IMG/VR virus record: IMGVR_UViG_3300029922_000233
Location: 1 to 30,631 of that record
Reading direction: 5' to 3' (one strand)
DNA: 30,631 nucleotides
From: a virus
The translations under genes and the position numbers were made by a program. Below are positions 6,185-12,452 of the stretch, one piece after another (the stretch's first letter is position 1; each line of letters opens with the position of its first letter). The notes under the pieces were generated by a model that was not told the origin of the DNA, ran no database searches, and saw only the letters and a program-made list of their open reading frames with translations.

Positions 6185-6876
6185 AAGTGAAATACATAGG
6201 ACAAAGCACTAATGGAATAGGAAGATACACATCACACTTTCATCCGAATCAACTGAAACTAAAAACACCCAAATCTGATTGGATAAATGGGCTTCTGGTA
6301 TCAGGGAAATACCCAGCATTCGTAGTTTTGGAAACTTGTTTATGGGATCAACTGAATGAACGAGAAATGTTTTGGATAGACTATTATGGAACGCAACTTG
6401 TGAATACAGCCAAGGGAGGTAAAGGCGGAAATACGGGAGGTGGCCAATCTAGACGTTGTCCCATTTATGCCATTAATCTGGAAACCAACCAAAGACTTGA
6501 TTTTGAACATATATGGCAAACGCAAGAAGCTGGATTTATTCCATCAAAAGTTGTTGCTGTGTGTAAGAAAAAAAGACTTTCTCATAAAGGGCATGTTTTT
6601 TTCTATCAAGAGGATCAACAAGATATTATCCATAGACGCTACTCGTGCAACAAGTCCTCAAAAATGATTCAAGCTACATGTAGAAGTACTGGACAACAAC
6701 ATATATTTAATTCCATTGAGCAGGCTTCAAACATCCTAAATATCTCTCGAGAGTCAATCTCTAATCACGTAAACGGGAAATGCACTAATAGAAAATATAA
6801 ATTATCTGTTTACAACGCTGCGCACATGGACGAAGACTACAACCCAGTAAACCCACCAATAACCATCGTAATGTAA
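6133..6876 (+). CDS. GIY-YIG homing endonuclease with NUMOD-type repeats
   Basis: A 247-residue protein. The N-terminal part has LIYALLNPDTLEVKYIGQS (7-25), the GIY-YIG nuclease core, then IGRYTSH (R31) and NEREMFWIDYYGT (76-87, catalytic-type Glu). The C-terminal half has segments such as FNSIEQASNILNISRESISNH typical of NUMOD1 DNA-binding repeats. AAGAAGGA precedes the ATG. The gene overlaps the phosphoesterase by 52 bases, and its last residues, NAAHMDEDYNPVNPPITIVM, look like the missing end of that phosphoesterase. This argues that the element inserted into the 3' end of the phosphoesterase gene. Confidence 0.85.
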   Translation: MQLPRFLIYALLNPDTLEVKYIGQSTNGIGRYTSHFHPNQLKLKTPKSDWINGLLVSGKYPAFVVLETCLWDQLNEREMFWIDYYGTQLVNTAKGGKGGNTGGGQSRRCPIYAINLETNQRLDFEHIWQTQEAGFIPSKVVAVCKKKRLSHKGHVFFYQEDQQDIIHRRYSCNKSSKMIQATCRSTGQQHIFNSIEQASNILNISRESISNHVNGKCTNRKYKLSVYNAAHMDEDYNPVNPPITIVM

Positions 6877-6888
6877 AACTGCTTTACA
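6872..6888. promoter_or_regulatory. TGTAAA/TTTACA inverted repeat
   Basis: TGTAAA (6872-6877) and TTTACA (6883-6888) are separated by ACTGC, at the 3' end of the endonuclease gene. No T-run follows, so a terminator is unlikely. The same half-sites recur near 13668-13695 and 30166-30182, suggesting an operator or promoter element. Confidence 0.35.
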
Positions 6889-6899
6889 ACACACAAGAC

Positions 6900-6928
6900 T
6901 TTACACTAAAAACTTTAATTGATATATC
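6900..6928 (+). promoter_or_regulatory. Candidate promoter for the first RNA ligase gene
   Basis: TTTACA (6900-6905) and TATATC (6923-6928) are 17 bp apart, matching 5 of 6 and 4 of 6 consensus positions. It lies in the 79-base gap between the homing endonuclease and the RNA ligase at 6956, the only gap of any size in this part of the island. Confidence 0.4.
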
Positions 6929-6955
6929 TAGCCTTTTGACAACATGGGGTGAGTC

Positions 6956-7897
6956 ATGGCTGGGATGGTATTTGTTGGTAGAGTTATTAGTTTAGATAAG
7001 ATTGAGGGTGCGGATCTCATTTGCTGTGCTACTGTAGTCTGTGGGCAAGGTGGCAAGTGGAGAGGAGTCGTACGCAAAGCAGAATTCGACATAGGGACAA
7101 TGTGCGATGTGTTCCTTCCTGATGCGCTAATTCCCGAAAATCTACATAGCGAGTTTGCGTTCCTAGAGTCCACCCGATTCATTGTAAAGATGCGTCGATT
7201 CAAAGGCTCACCATCCGAAGTAGTCATCTTGCCACAGCAGTCACATGGCGAGATAGGCGACGACGTTTCACACTATTATGGCGTTACCAAGTTTGAAAAG
7301 CCCATCCCTGGAAACCTAGCTGGATACGCGGCTGGAAACTTCCCTCCATTCATTCCTAAGACAGACGAACCTAATTGGCAGAGAAGCGGCGATGTGATAG
7401 AAGCATGGAACGAGCCTGCAATCATTACGCTAAAGTGCGACGGCAGCTCAACAACGGCATTCAAATTAGACGGAGAGTTAAGGATATGTTCGCGAAACCT
7501 AGAACTTCAACACAGCAAATCAAACGGATATTGGGCTATGGCTATAAAGCACGACTTAGCCGCAAATTTACCAGAAGGGACAGCTTTGCAATGGGAGACT
7601 TGTGGGCCAGGTATCCAAAAGAATCCGATGGGGCTAACGGAAGTCTCAGCTTTTTGCTTTGGAGGCTACAATATTACAGAGCGCAGGTACATGACATATA
7701 CTGAATTGACAGAGCTATGCGAAAAAATTAATTTCCCTATGGCTCCTTTCATTAAGCGTTTAGACACCCTACAAGGCGTTGACATCGAAAGCCTAGGTAG
7801 ACTCAACTATAGCAATGGAAAGCCAGCAGAAGGCATTGTAATAAGAAATGAGAGCTATTCCAAACACATGAAGGTAATTAACTTGGATTTCAAATGA
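6956..7897 (+). CDS. ATP-dependent RNA ligase, Rnl5/DraRnl-like
   Basis: A 313-residue nucleotidyltransferase that should seal 3'-OH/5'-phosphate RNA nicks through a lysyl-AMP intermediate. Motif I is TLKCDGSS with K160 as the adenylated lysine. IPKTDEPNWQ (133-142), RICSRNLELQ (176-185), ALQWETCGPGIQKN (210-223, motif III Glu214), EGIVIR (292-297, motif IV) and HMKVINLDFK (304-313, motif V) follow in order. About 130 residues precede the ligase core, as in the Deinococcus radiodurans RNA ligase (DraRnl), whose N-terminal domain is an OB fold; this order is unlike Rnl1 or Rnl2. GGGG lies before the ATG. The next gene starts within its stop codon. Confidence 0.85.
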   Translation: MAGMVFVGRVISLDKIEGADLICCATVVCGQGGKWRGVVRKAEFDIGTMCDVFLPDALIPENLHSEFAFLESTRFIVKMRRFKGSPSEVVILPQQSHGEIGDDVSHYYGVTKFEKPIPGNLAGYAAGNFPPFIPKTDEPNWQRSGDVIEAWNEPAIITLKCDGSSTTAFKLDGELRICSRNLELQHSKSNGYWAMAIKHDLAANLPEGTALQWETCGPGIQKNPMGLTEVSAFCFGGYNITERRYMTYTELTELCEKINFPMAPFIKRLDTLQGVDIESLGRLNYSNGKPAEGIVIRNESYSKHMKVINLDFK

Positions 7898-8091
7898 GTA
7901 GATCGTACAGAAAGCCTTACGCCACACAGCAAGGTAAGGCCAAGAAGTTTTTTAAGCAGAATTTCAATCAAGACATACGCAAAGAAGACGACATACCAGA
8001 TGGAAACGCATACCGTAAGATGAGGAATTCATACGACATATCGGACTACAGATGGCTATGCGAAGACGATCCAAAGCTGAGACGGAAATGA
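7894..8091 (+). CDS. Small basic hypothetical protein
   Basis: Sixty-five residues, MSRSYRKPYATQQGKAKKFF onward, with many Lys/Arg in the first half and an aromatic-acidic end (YDISDYRWLCEDD). Small phage proteins beginning MSRSYRK and ending with a similar DIxDYxW segment are familiar to me, but without known function. The start overlaps the ligase stop (ATGA) and the end overlaps the next start (ATGA). Confidence 0.7.
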   Translation: MSRSYRKPYATQQGKAKKFFKQNFNQDIRKEDDIPDGNAYRKMRNSYDISDYRWLCEDDPKLRRK

Positions 8092-8270
8092 ACGAGATAA
8101 CAGTACAGCCTCAATACGAATATGCTGAGGTAGAGTTTAGAGAGGTCACGATAAAGGAGAGAACGGCATTAATCGAGGAGGCTTATCAATGGAAACTGAA
8201 AATTAAGCGAATCGAGGAAGAGAATGAACCGAAGCTACGAGTACAATGTCCTTCAAGGGGGCGGCAATAA
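8088..8270 (+). CDS. Small hypothetical protein
   Basis: Taking the ATG at 8088, coupled to the preceding stop, gives 60 residues (MNEITVQPQYEYAEVEFREV). An earlier ATG at 8052 would overlap the previous gene heavily. The protein is a charged helix in its second half (KERTALIEEAYQWKLKIKRI). Overlaps the next gene by 47 bases. Function unknown. Confidence 0.55.
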   Translation: MNEITVQPQYEYAEVEFREVTIKERTALIEEAYQWKLKIKRIEEENEPKLRVQCPSRGRQ

Positions 8271-8595
8271 CTGGAGCTACAGAGAGAGAGACAACGGCGA
8301 AGACTGGGAAGAAGAGAGCATCCGATTACTGCATAAGTACAAAAGGGGCACTCTAGGCATTAAGTTTGGCGGCGTACTCACAGAAGACCAAATGGAGACC
8401 TATAGAGCGGCTTTTGAGATGAAGGGATGGAAGAAGATCACAGACGACAACGAAAGGCTGTCATGGGTCAATCCTGAGAATACATGGTGCAGTAGCGTTA
8501 ACAAGAAGACTGGACAGTGGTTAGAGATAGATAGTCAATGGGTTAGAAACTTAAACATGACGAGGGCAAATGGCGACAAAACCGATCTTGGGTAA
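8224..8595 (+). CDS. Hypothetical protein
   Basis: A 123-residue soluble protein with an aromatic, acidic N-terminus (MNRSYEYNVLQGGGNNWSYR) and several tryptophans. GAGGAAGAGA lies just before the ATG. Its 3' end overlaps the second RNA ligase gene by 26 bases, so the two are probably translated together. No family recognised. Confidence 0.65.
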   Translation: MNRSYEYNVLQGGGNNWSYRERDNGEDWEEESIRLLHKYKRGTLGIKFGGVLTEDQMETYRAAFEMKGWKKITDDNERLSWVNPENTWCSSVNKKTGQWLEIDSQWVRNLNMTRANGDKTDLG

Positions 8596-9298
8596 ATGCT
8601 ACGGTTCAATAGGTCACTTACCAGGCAGCAAGACAGGACCAGGTGATCACGTAATGACAGGCGGACAAGTCAAGATTCTCACCGAAAAAGCCAGGGATAA
8701 GCACGACGAAATCATAGTGCAGGAGAAACTCGACGGCTCTTGTGTCGGCGTATTGATGAAAGAAGGCCAGATTATCCCAATAATCCGAGCAGGCTATACG
8801 GCGGCATATGCAAGGCGCAAACAGCATAGATACTTCAATAGATGGGCTTATGGGAACTATTGGCTGTTTGATTGGCTACCAGAAGGCTGGCGTGTTGTAG
8901 GGGAATGGCTGCTTCAAATTCACTCGATCTCTTATGACATCGCGCACCGTAGCCCATTCGTCGCGTTTGATATCTTCGACAATGACAATAAAAGAATTTG
9001 TTATAGCGAATTTTGCATGTTGTGTGATAAACATGGAATAGAGGCAGCTCCTTTACTACACAGAGGCGGCCCATGCAGTATAGAGAAGGCGGAAAAAGAG
9101 CTTGGAGTATATGGGTATTACGACGCTAGACTGCCTGCTGAGGGTATGGTTTGGCGTGTGGAAAGAAAGGGACAGGTAGACTTCCTTGGCAAATATGTGC
9201 GTAAAGGCTTCGATACTGGCGGAAGGCTAGAAGAAGAGATTTACAACATAGACCCAGAGAAGATTATGCCTAAAAGTAGTATGGAAATGGTGAGTTAA
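8570..9298 (+). CDS. ATP-dependent RNA ligase, Rnl2-like family
   Basis: A 242-residue ligase-fold protein, compact and lacking the N-terminal domain of the ligase at 6956. Motif I is EKLDGS (52-57, K53 adenylated). Also present are RAGYTAAYA (73-81), VVGEWLL (109-115, E112), PFVAFDIFD (129-137, motif IIIa), AEGMVWR (190-196, motif IV) and GKYVRKG (207-213, motif V lysines K208 and K212). It fits the broad Rnl2/PF09414-type group. Its presence beside an RtcB and a DraRnl-like ligase means three chemically or structurally distinct sealing enzymes in 5.3 kb. GAGGG precedes the ATG closely. Confidence 0.85.
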   Translation: MATKPILGKCYGSIGHLPGSKTGPGDHVMTGGQVKILTEKARDKHDEIIVQEKLDGSCVGVLMKEGQIIPIIRAGYTAAYARRKQHRYFNRWAYGNYWLFDWLPEGWRVVGEWLLQIHSISYDIAHRSPFVAFDIFDNDNKRICYSEFCMLCDKHGIEAAPLLHRGGPCSIEKAEKELGVYGYYDARLPAEGMVWRVERKGQVDFLGKYVRKGFDTGGRLEEEIYNIDPEKIMPKSSMEMVS

Positions 9299-9577
9299 AT
9301 GAGATTATGTCCTTATTGCGAAATTGAAAGACAGGAAATTGAGTTTTATGCAAATGCTTCTACAGATTGCAAACTTTCGACTTATTGTAAAAGATGTGTA
9401 GGAAAGTTAGCTAATCCACCTAGAGGAGACAGAGAAGAATTTTTAAAGCTTACAATAACTCTTGCGCCTGAACTTTATTATGCGCTAAAGAAAATGTCGT
9501 TAAATAAAAGGTGCGAAGGAAAAAAAGATTCTGGAACTTCTGAACTTATAAGAGAGGCGATCGGAAGATTTATTTAA
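9299..9577 (+). CDS. Zinc-ribbon plus ribbon-helix-helix-like protein
   Basis: Ninety-two residues. C4-P-Y-C7 and C30-K-R-C33 form a zinc ribbon like those found at the front of many phage nucleases and DNA-binding proteins. The second half, LKLTITLAPELYYALKKMS ... SGTSELIREAIGRFI (49-92), has the strand-helix-helix spacing of ribbon-helix-helix DNA-binding domains. It may be a small regulator. It begins right after the ligase stop and ends 4 bases before tRNA-His. Confidence 0.65.
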   Translation: MRLCPYCEIERQEIEFYANASTDCKLSTYCKRCVGKLANPPRGDREEFLKLTITLAPELYYALKKMSLNKRCEGKKDSGTSELIREAIGRFI

Positions 9578-9581
9578 TATG

Positions 9582-9652
9582 GTGACGATAGCTTAACGGT
9601 AAAGCAATGGATTGTGGTTCCATAGATTAGGGTTCAATTCCCCATCGTCACA
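9582..9652 (+). tRNA. tRNA-His (anticodon GTG)
   Basis: The cloverleaf reads clearly: acceptor GTGACGA (9582-9588) with TCGTCAC (9645-9651), D arm GCTT/AAGC (9591-9605), anticodon arm ATGGA/TCCAT (9607-9623) with loop TTGTGGT giving anticodon GTG, 4-base variable loop, and T arm with loop TTCAATT (9633-9639). One T-stem pair is A-C mismatched. A G at 9581 could supply the G-1 typical of tRNA-His; the base after the acceptor is A and CCA is not encoded. Confidence 0.88.
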
Positions 9653-9930
9653 ATGATAGAAGCCCAAGTGCGAGGCAACCAGATAGTGGATCGCCCAGGA
9701 AATAACACAAGAATACCTGGCAATTGGAGAGATAAAACGTCCTCCCTATCGTACCTATCGGTGGTTCAATTCCATCAAGGAGTACAACTTGGCAGTAGGG
9801 TGGGTAAACTGCACGAGAAACAGTTCCATAGGGCGGCTGTTAACGCGTAATAGCTCTAAGGTTTACGGTATCCCTTAACCCGTACGAGAGTGTGGTGCGA
9901 GGACTCGTTAAAATCTAGTAACACACACAT
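9653..9930 (+). other. RNA-like spacer between the two tRNA genes
   Basis: This 278-base gap has no convincing gene; the 65-residue frame starting at 9653 has no ribosome binding site and an unnatural composition. It contains a tRNA-like T arm (GGTGG, loop TTCAATT, CCATC; 9760-9776) with no matching 5' tRNA half, and several short hairpins: CCAGG/CCTGG (9695-9720), GCAGT/ACTGC (9792-9812), TACGG/CCGTA (9864-9884) and GTGTG/CACAC (from 9890). It could be degenerate tRNA genes or an undescribed small RNA. Confidence 0.4.
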
Positions 9931-10001
9931 GCCACAATAGTTTAGCGGTAAAACCACTGCCTTCCAAGCAGAAGTCGTCAGTTCAATTCTGTCTTGTGGT
10001 T
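9931..10001 (+). tRNA. tRNA-Gly (anticodon TCC)
   Basis: Acceptor GCCACAA (9931-9937) pairs with TTGTGGT (9994-10000) with one G-U, D arm GTTT/AAAC (9940-9954), anticodon arm 9956-9972 with loop CTTCCAA giving anticodon TCC, T loop TTCAATT (9982-9988). Discriminator U fits glycine. One mismatch occurs in the anticodon stem and one in the T stem. CCA is not encoded. Confidence 0.85.
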
Positions 10002-10015
10002 AAAATTGGAGTAAA

Positions 10016-10060
10016 ATGAGTACAAGAGAAAGCGACTTACAAGGAGAGAAAAATGATTAA
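10016..10060 (+). CDS. Possible 14-residue leader peptide
   Basis: ATG at 10016 with GGAG 4 bases upstream opens a 14-codon frame (MSTRESDLQGEKND) that ends at 10060, inside the start of the next gene. It covers the next gene's AAGGAG site, so its translation could influence the gene at 10053. It may also be chance. Confidence 0.25.
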   Translation: MSTRESDLQGEKND

Positions 10061-10361
10061 GTTTATTGAAAGATGGATGAAAAGCGATGAAGATAAAGCC
10101 GTTGAAGAAGATGGCGCGCTTAACACATGGATGGACCCAAAAGACGGACTCCCTTCGACAGATAGAGAAGTGTGCGTATTGGTACTGACAGAAGAGCGTG
10201 ATAGCAATGGTAATTATGGCCTGCAACGCCGATATCGCCAAGCTCGGTTTAATCCTTCTATCGGCTGGTCAATGGATGGCCCTAGAGCTGCCGTTGTGTT
10301 CTGGCGTGATGAAGACCCAGTAATCGCACAGTCCGTTAAACAGTTGATTGAGAGAGTGTAA
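10053..10361 (+). CDS. DUF551-like protein
   Basis: A 102-residue protein with TWMDPKDGLPSTDREVCVLVL (25-45) and a later GWSMDGPRAAVVFWRDEDP. The pattern W-x(4-6)-LP-x-x-x-x-x-V-x-V-L with a closing W resembles DUF551, a small family frequent in phages, of unknown function. AAGGAG lies 7-8 bases before the ATG. Confidence 0.65.
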   Translation: MIKFIERWMKSDEDKAVEEDGALNTWMDPKDGLPSTDREVCVLVLTEERDSNGNYGLQRRYRQARFNPSIGWSMDGPRAAVVFWRDEDPVIAQSVKQLIERV

Positions 10362-10362
10362 T

Positions 10363-10497
10363 ATGCAAAAGAAAGTCGGGGAATTCTACGATATTTTAGA
10401 AGACATGTTAAATATGTACGTCGATAAATCGGAAGAGGAAAAGATGTTAGTTGTAATGGATGTCATAAGTCATTTTACTTCAATCTTTGGTAAATAA
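10363..10497 (+). CDS. Very small hypothetical protein
   Basis: A 44-residue acidic helical protein, MQKKVGEFYDILEDMLNMYV onward, ending ISHFTSIFGK. GAGAGAG precedes the ATG, which is one base after the preceding stop; its own TAA directly abuts the next ATG. The tight packing supports a real gene. No family recognised. Confidence 0.65.
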   Translation: MQKKVGEFYDILEDMLNMYVDKSEEEKMLVVMDVISHFTSIFGK

Positions 10498-10803
10498 ATG
10501 AAGCGATATCTCAAGGTAAACACTAACAACCTAGTCAAGCTTGCCCATTGTTTTACAGATGCGGCAGAGCTAAATAAGACCGTAGAGGAAGTGTTAGATA
10601 TTGCCGACGAGATAAAGTTTCTTACCGAATATAATAGACGCATAGTAGACAAAAAGCTGCAAAGCATGAACAGTGCCAAGATAATCTTTATTTTGGCACT
10701 TTTCTTTAGAGACCACCTAGAGTTAAGTCGTGAGCTGATTAAAAAGCTAGAGTTCGACGTAACAGAAGATCCCCCAAAACTCAAAGATTCAAAAAAAGAG
10801 TAG
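10498..10803 (+). CDS. Hypothetical helical protein
   Basis: A 101-residue helix-rich protein beginning MKRYLKVNTNNLVKLAHCFT, with a hydrophobic patch IIFILALFF (62-70) too short for a membrane segment, and a Lys/Asp-rich end. No strong ribosome binding site; it probably depends on translation of the abutting gene upstream. Not recognised. Confidence 0.6.
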   Translation: MKRYLKVNTNNLVKLAHCFTDAAELNKTVEEVLDIADEIKFLTEYNRRIVDKKLQSMNSAKIIFILALFFRDHLELSRELIKKLEFDVTEDPPKLKDSKKE

Positions 10804-10858
10804 TCAAATAATTTCTTTAATTCTAGTCTAAGGATATACACACAGACATAGGATTATT

Positions 10859-12193
10859 TTGGCTAACATCACACTCCCTTACGGCTATTCGCCTCGCCCC
10901 TATCAAATAAATGTTTTAAACGCGCTAGACTCTGGCAAGAAGAATATATGCTGGGTTGTCCATCGGCGTGGTGGCAAAGACACGACTATGTGGAACTATA
11001 TGATTAAGCGAGCATTCCTAGAGCCTGGGATTTACTACTACTTCCTGCCCACCTTCGCACAAGCAAAACGAGTTATTTGGGACGGCATGATTAACGACGG
11101 TAAACGGATGTTGGACTACATACCAAAAGCGATCATTGATGGTAATGTGAACAACACTGAAATGAAGGTATGGATTAATGGGGCGAAGGGTCAGAGCCTT
11201 ATCCAGTTGGTCGGCGCAGAAAATTATGATAACATTATGGGTACGAATCCAAGAGGTGTAGTGTTTAGCGAATGGAGCTTGATGGACCCAATGGCCTACG
11301 AGTTTATAAAGCCAATACTTGCGGCGAATAAGGGATGGTGCGCGTTTATCTTTACTCCGAGGGGCAAAAATCATGGATGGGACTTGTATCAGATCGCAAA
11401 AAATAATCCTGATGACTGGTTTTGTGAGGTTCTGACTGTTGAGGACACGAAAATTGTGATGACCCCAGCGGATATAGAAACGGAGCGGCGAAAAGGGATG
11501 CCCGAAGATCTTATTCAGCAGGAGTTTTATTGCAACTTTAACAGGGGACAAGAGGGAGCTTACTATGGACGACAAATGGAAGAATTGGCAAGAAAGGGAC
11601 ATATCACTCACGTTCCTTATGATCCTGCTGTGCCCGTCAGAACTTATTGGGATTTAGGCATAGGAGACTCTACAGCTATATGGTGGGCACAATTTGTTCA
11701 CAAAGAGATCCACCTGGTAAACTACTATGAGAATTCAGGAGAAGGACTAGCTCACTATATACGCGTCCTGGATGATTATCGTCGAGAAACAGGATGCGTT
11801 TATGATTTGCACGTGGCTCCGCATGACATATCAGCCAGGGAGTTGACAACGGGCAAGTCTCGTCTGGAAACAGCTCGCCGCCTTGGGATATCCTTTCGCG
11901 TAGCACCAAAGTTAAGTCTCGAATCAGGGATAGAAGCTGTACGCATGACACTTCCTCGCTGCTGGTTTGACAAGAAAGCATGTGAACACGGTGTGAAATG
12001 TCTCGAAGGCTATAGGAAGACTTACAATGAGAAATTTCGGGTTTACGGGGAGAAGCCTTTTCATGATTGGTCGTCTCACGGGGCGGATGCTTTTCGGATG
12101 ATGGCGATAACGGAGAATGACTTTCGGCCTGATTCTGGGGTGAGTGACAACGATTATGACAACATGAAAGCGCGATGGGGTTGGCAAGCTTAG
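10859..12193 (+). CDS. terL: Terminase large subunit (packaging ATPase/nuclease)
   Basis: The 444-residue packaging motor cuts the DNA concatemer and pumps DNA through the portal. ATPase part: Walker A HRRGGKDT (35-42), Walker B VVFSEW (134-139) and coupling segment FIFTPRGK (163-170). RNaseH-like nuclease part: YWDLGIGD (263-270, D265), APHDISA (320-326, D323) and DWSSHGADAF (403-412, D403/D410). Start is a TTG at 10859 with AGGA about 5 bases upstream; no ATG fits the N-terminus. Both catalytic sites look intact. A minus-strand gene overlaps its 3' end antisense. Confidence 0.95.
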   Translation: MANITLPYGYSPRPYQINVLNALDSGKKNICWVVHRRGGKDTTMWNYMIKRAFLEPGIYYYFLPTFAQAKRVIWDGMINDGKRMLDYIPKAIIDGNVNNTEMKVWINGAKGQSLIQLVGAENYDNIMGTNPRGVVFSEWSLMDPMAYEFIKPILAANKGWCAFIFTPRGKNHGWDLYQIAKNNPDDWFCEVLTVEDTKIVMTPADIETERRKGMPEDLIQQEFYCNFNRGQEGAYYGRQMEELARKGHITHVPYDPAVPVRTYWDLGIGDSTAIWWAQFVHKEIHLVNYYENSGEGLAHYIRVLDDYRRETGCVYDLHVAPHDISARELTTGKSRLETARRLGISFRVAPKLSLESGIEAVRMTLPRCWFDKKACEHGVKCLEGYRKTYNEKFRVYGEKPFHDWSSHGADAFRMMAITENDFRPDSGVSDNDYDNMKARWGWQA

Positions 12194-12452
12194 CAAAAGC
12201 ATAGCATTCAGCCTTAGTCTTAAATATGGGTCTTATGTCGTTTTCCCTGGATTCTGTTAAGTCCCATTCATAAAAACTAAATCTACTAGCAGCCTCATCT
12301 AATTCTTCGTCATAAAACCCATAAACTTCCACTATAAAGCTTTTTCTATCTATGTTAAAACTTCCATGATGGGTAGCGCAGCAGCAGTGTTGAAATGCTT
12401 TAGCCTCACGAGTGTTCAAAACATGCATGTCAATTTGTTGTTGTAAGCTCAT
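11676..12452 (-). CDS. Hypothetical protein whose tail runs antisense into terL
   Basis: The first 86 codons (12452 down to 12194) encode a natural-looking protein starting MSLQQQIDMHVLNTREAKAF with acidic-aromatic segments (VEVYGFYDEELDEAASRFSFYEWDL). Beyond that, the frame stays open for 173 more codons antisense to the terL 3' end, where the translation turns into His/Ser/Cys-rich shadow sequence. The likeliest reading is a small gene that lost its own stop when its 3' end was joined to terL. Its ATG overlaps the TGA of the upstream replication gene. Confidence 0.5.
   Translation of the reverse strand: MSLQQQIDMHVLNTREAKAFQHCCCATHHGSFNIDRKSFIVEVYGFYDEELDEAASRFSFYEWDLTESRENDIRPIFKTKAECYAFAKLANPIALSCCHNRCHSPQNQAESHSPLSPSSEKHPPRETTNHEKASPRKPEISHCKSSYSLRDISHRVHMLSCQTSSEEVSCVQLLSLIRDLTLVLRERISQGGELFPDETCPLSTPWLICHAEPRANHKRILFLDDNHPGRVYSELVLLLNSHSSLPGGSLCEQIVPTI

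Noticed and set aside
6133-6876. Intron or intein arrangement for the homing endonuclease
   Set aside because: The endonuclease frame overlaps the phosphoesterase by 52 bases in another frame, and there are no splice-type residues or intron core; it fits a free-standing insertion.
9653-9850. 65-residue frame starting right after tRNA-His
   Set aside because: No ribosome binding site, composition unlike the neighbours, and it covers an obvious tRNA-type T arm; treated as RNA spacer.
9653-9930. Group I intron in the tRNA region
   Set aside because: Both neighbouring tRNAs are complete and uninterrupted, and I see no recognisable P/Q/R/S core segments.
11018-11611. 197-residue minus-strand frame inside terL
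   Set aside because: It is fully antisense to a clear terL with intact motifs, rich in Ser/His/Leu, with no start signal; a shadow frame.
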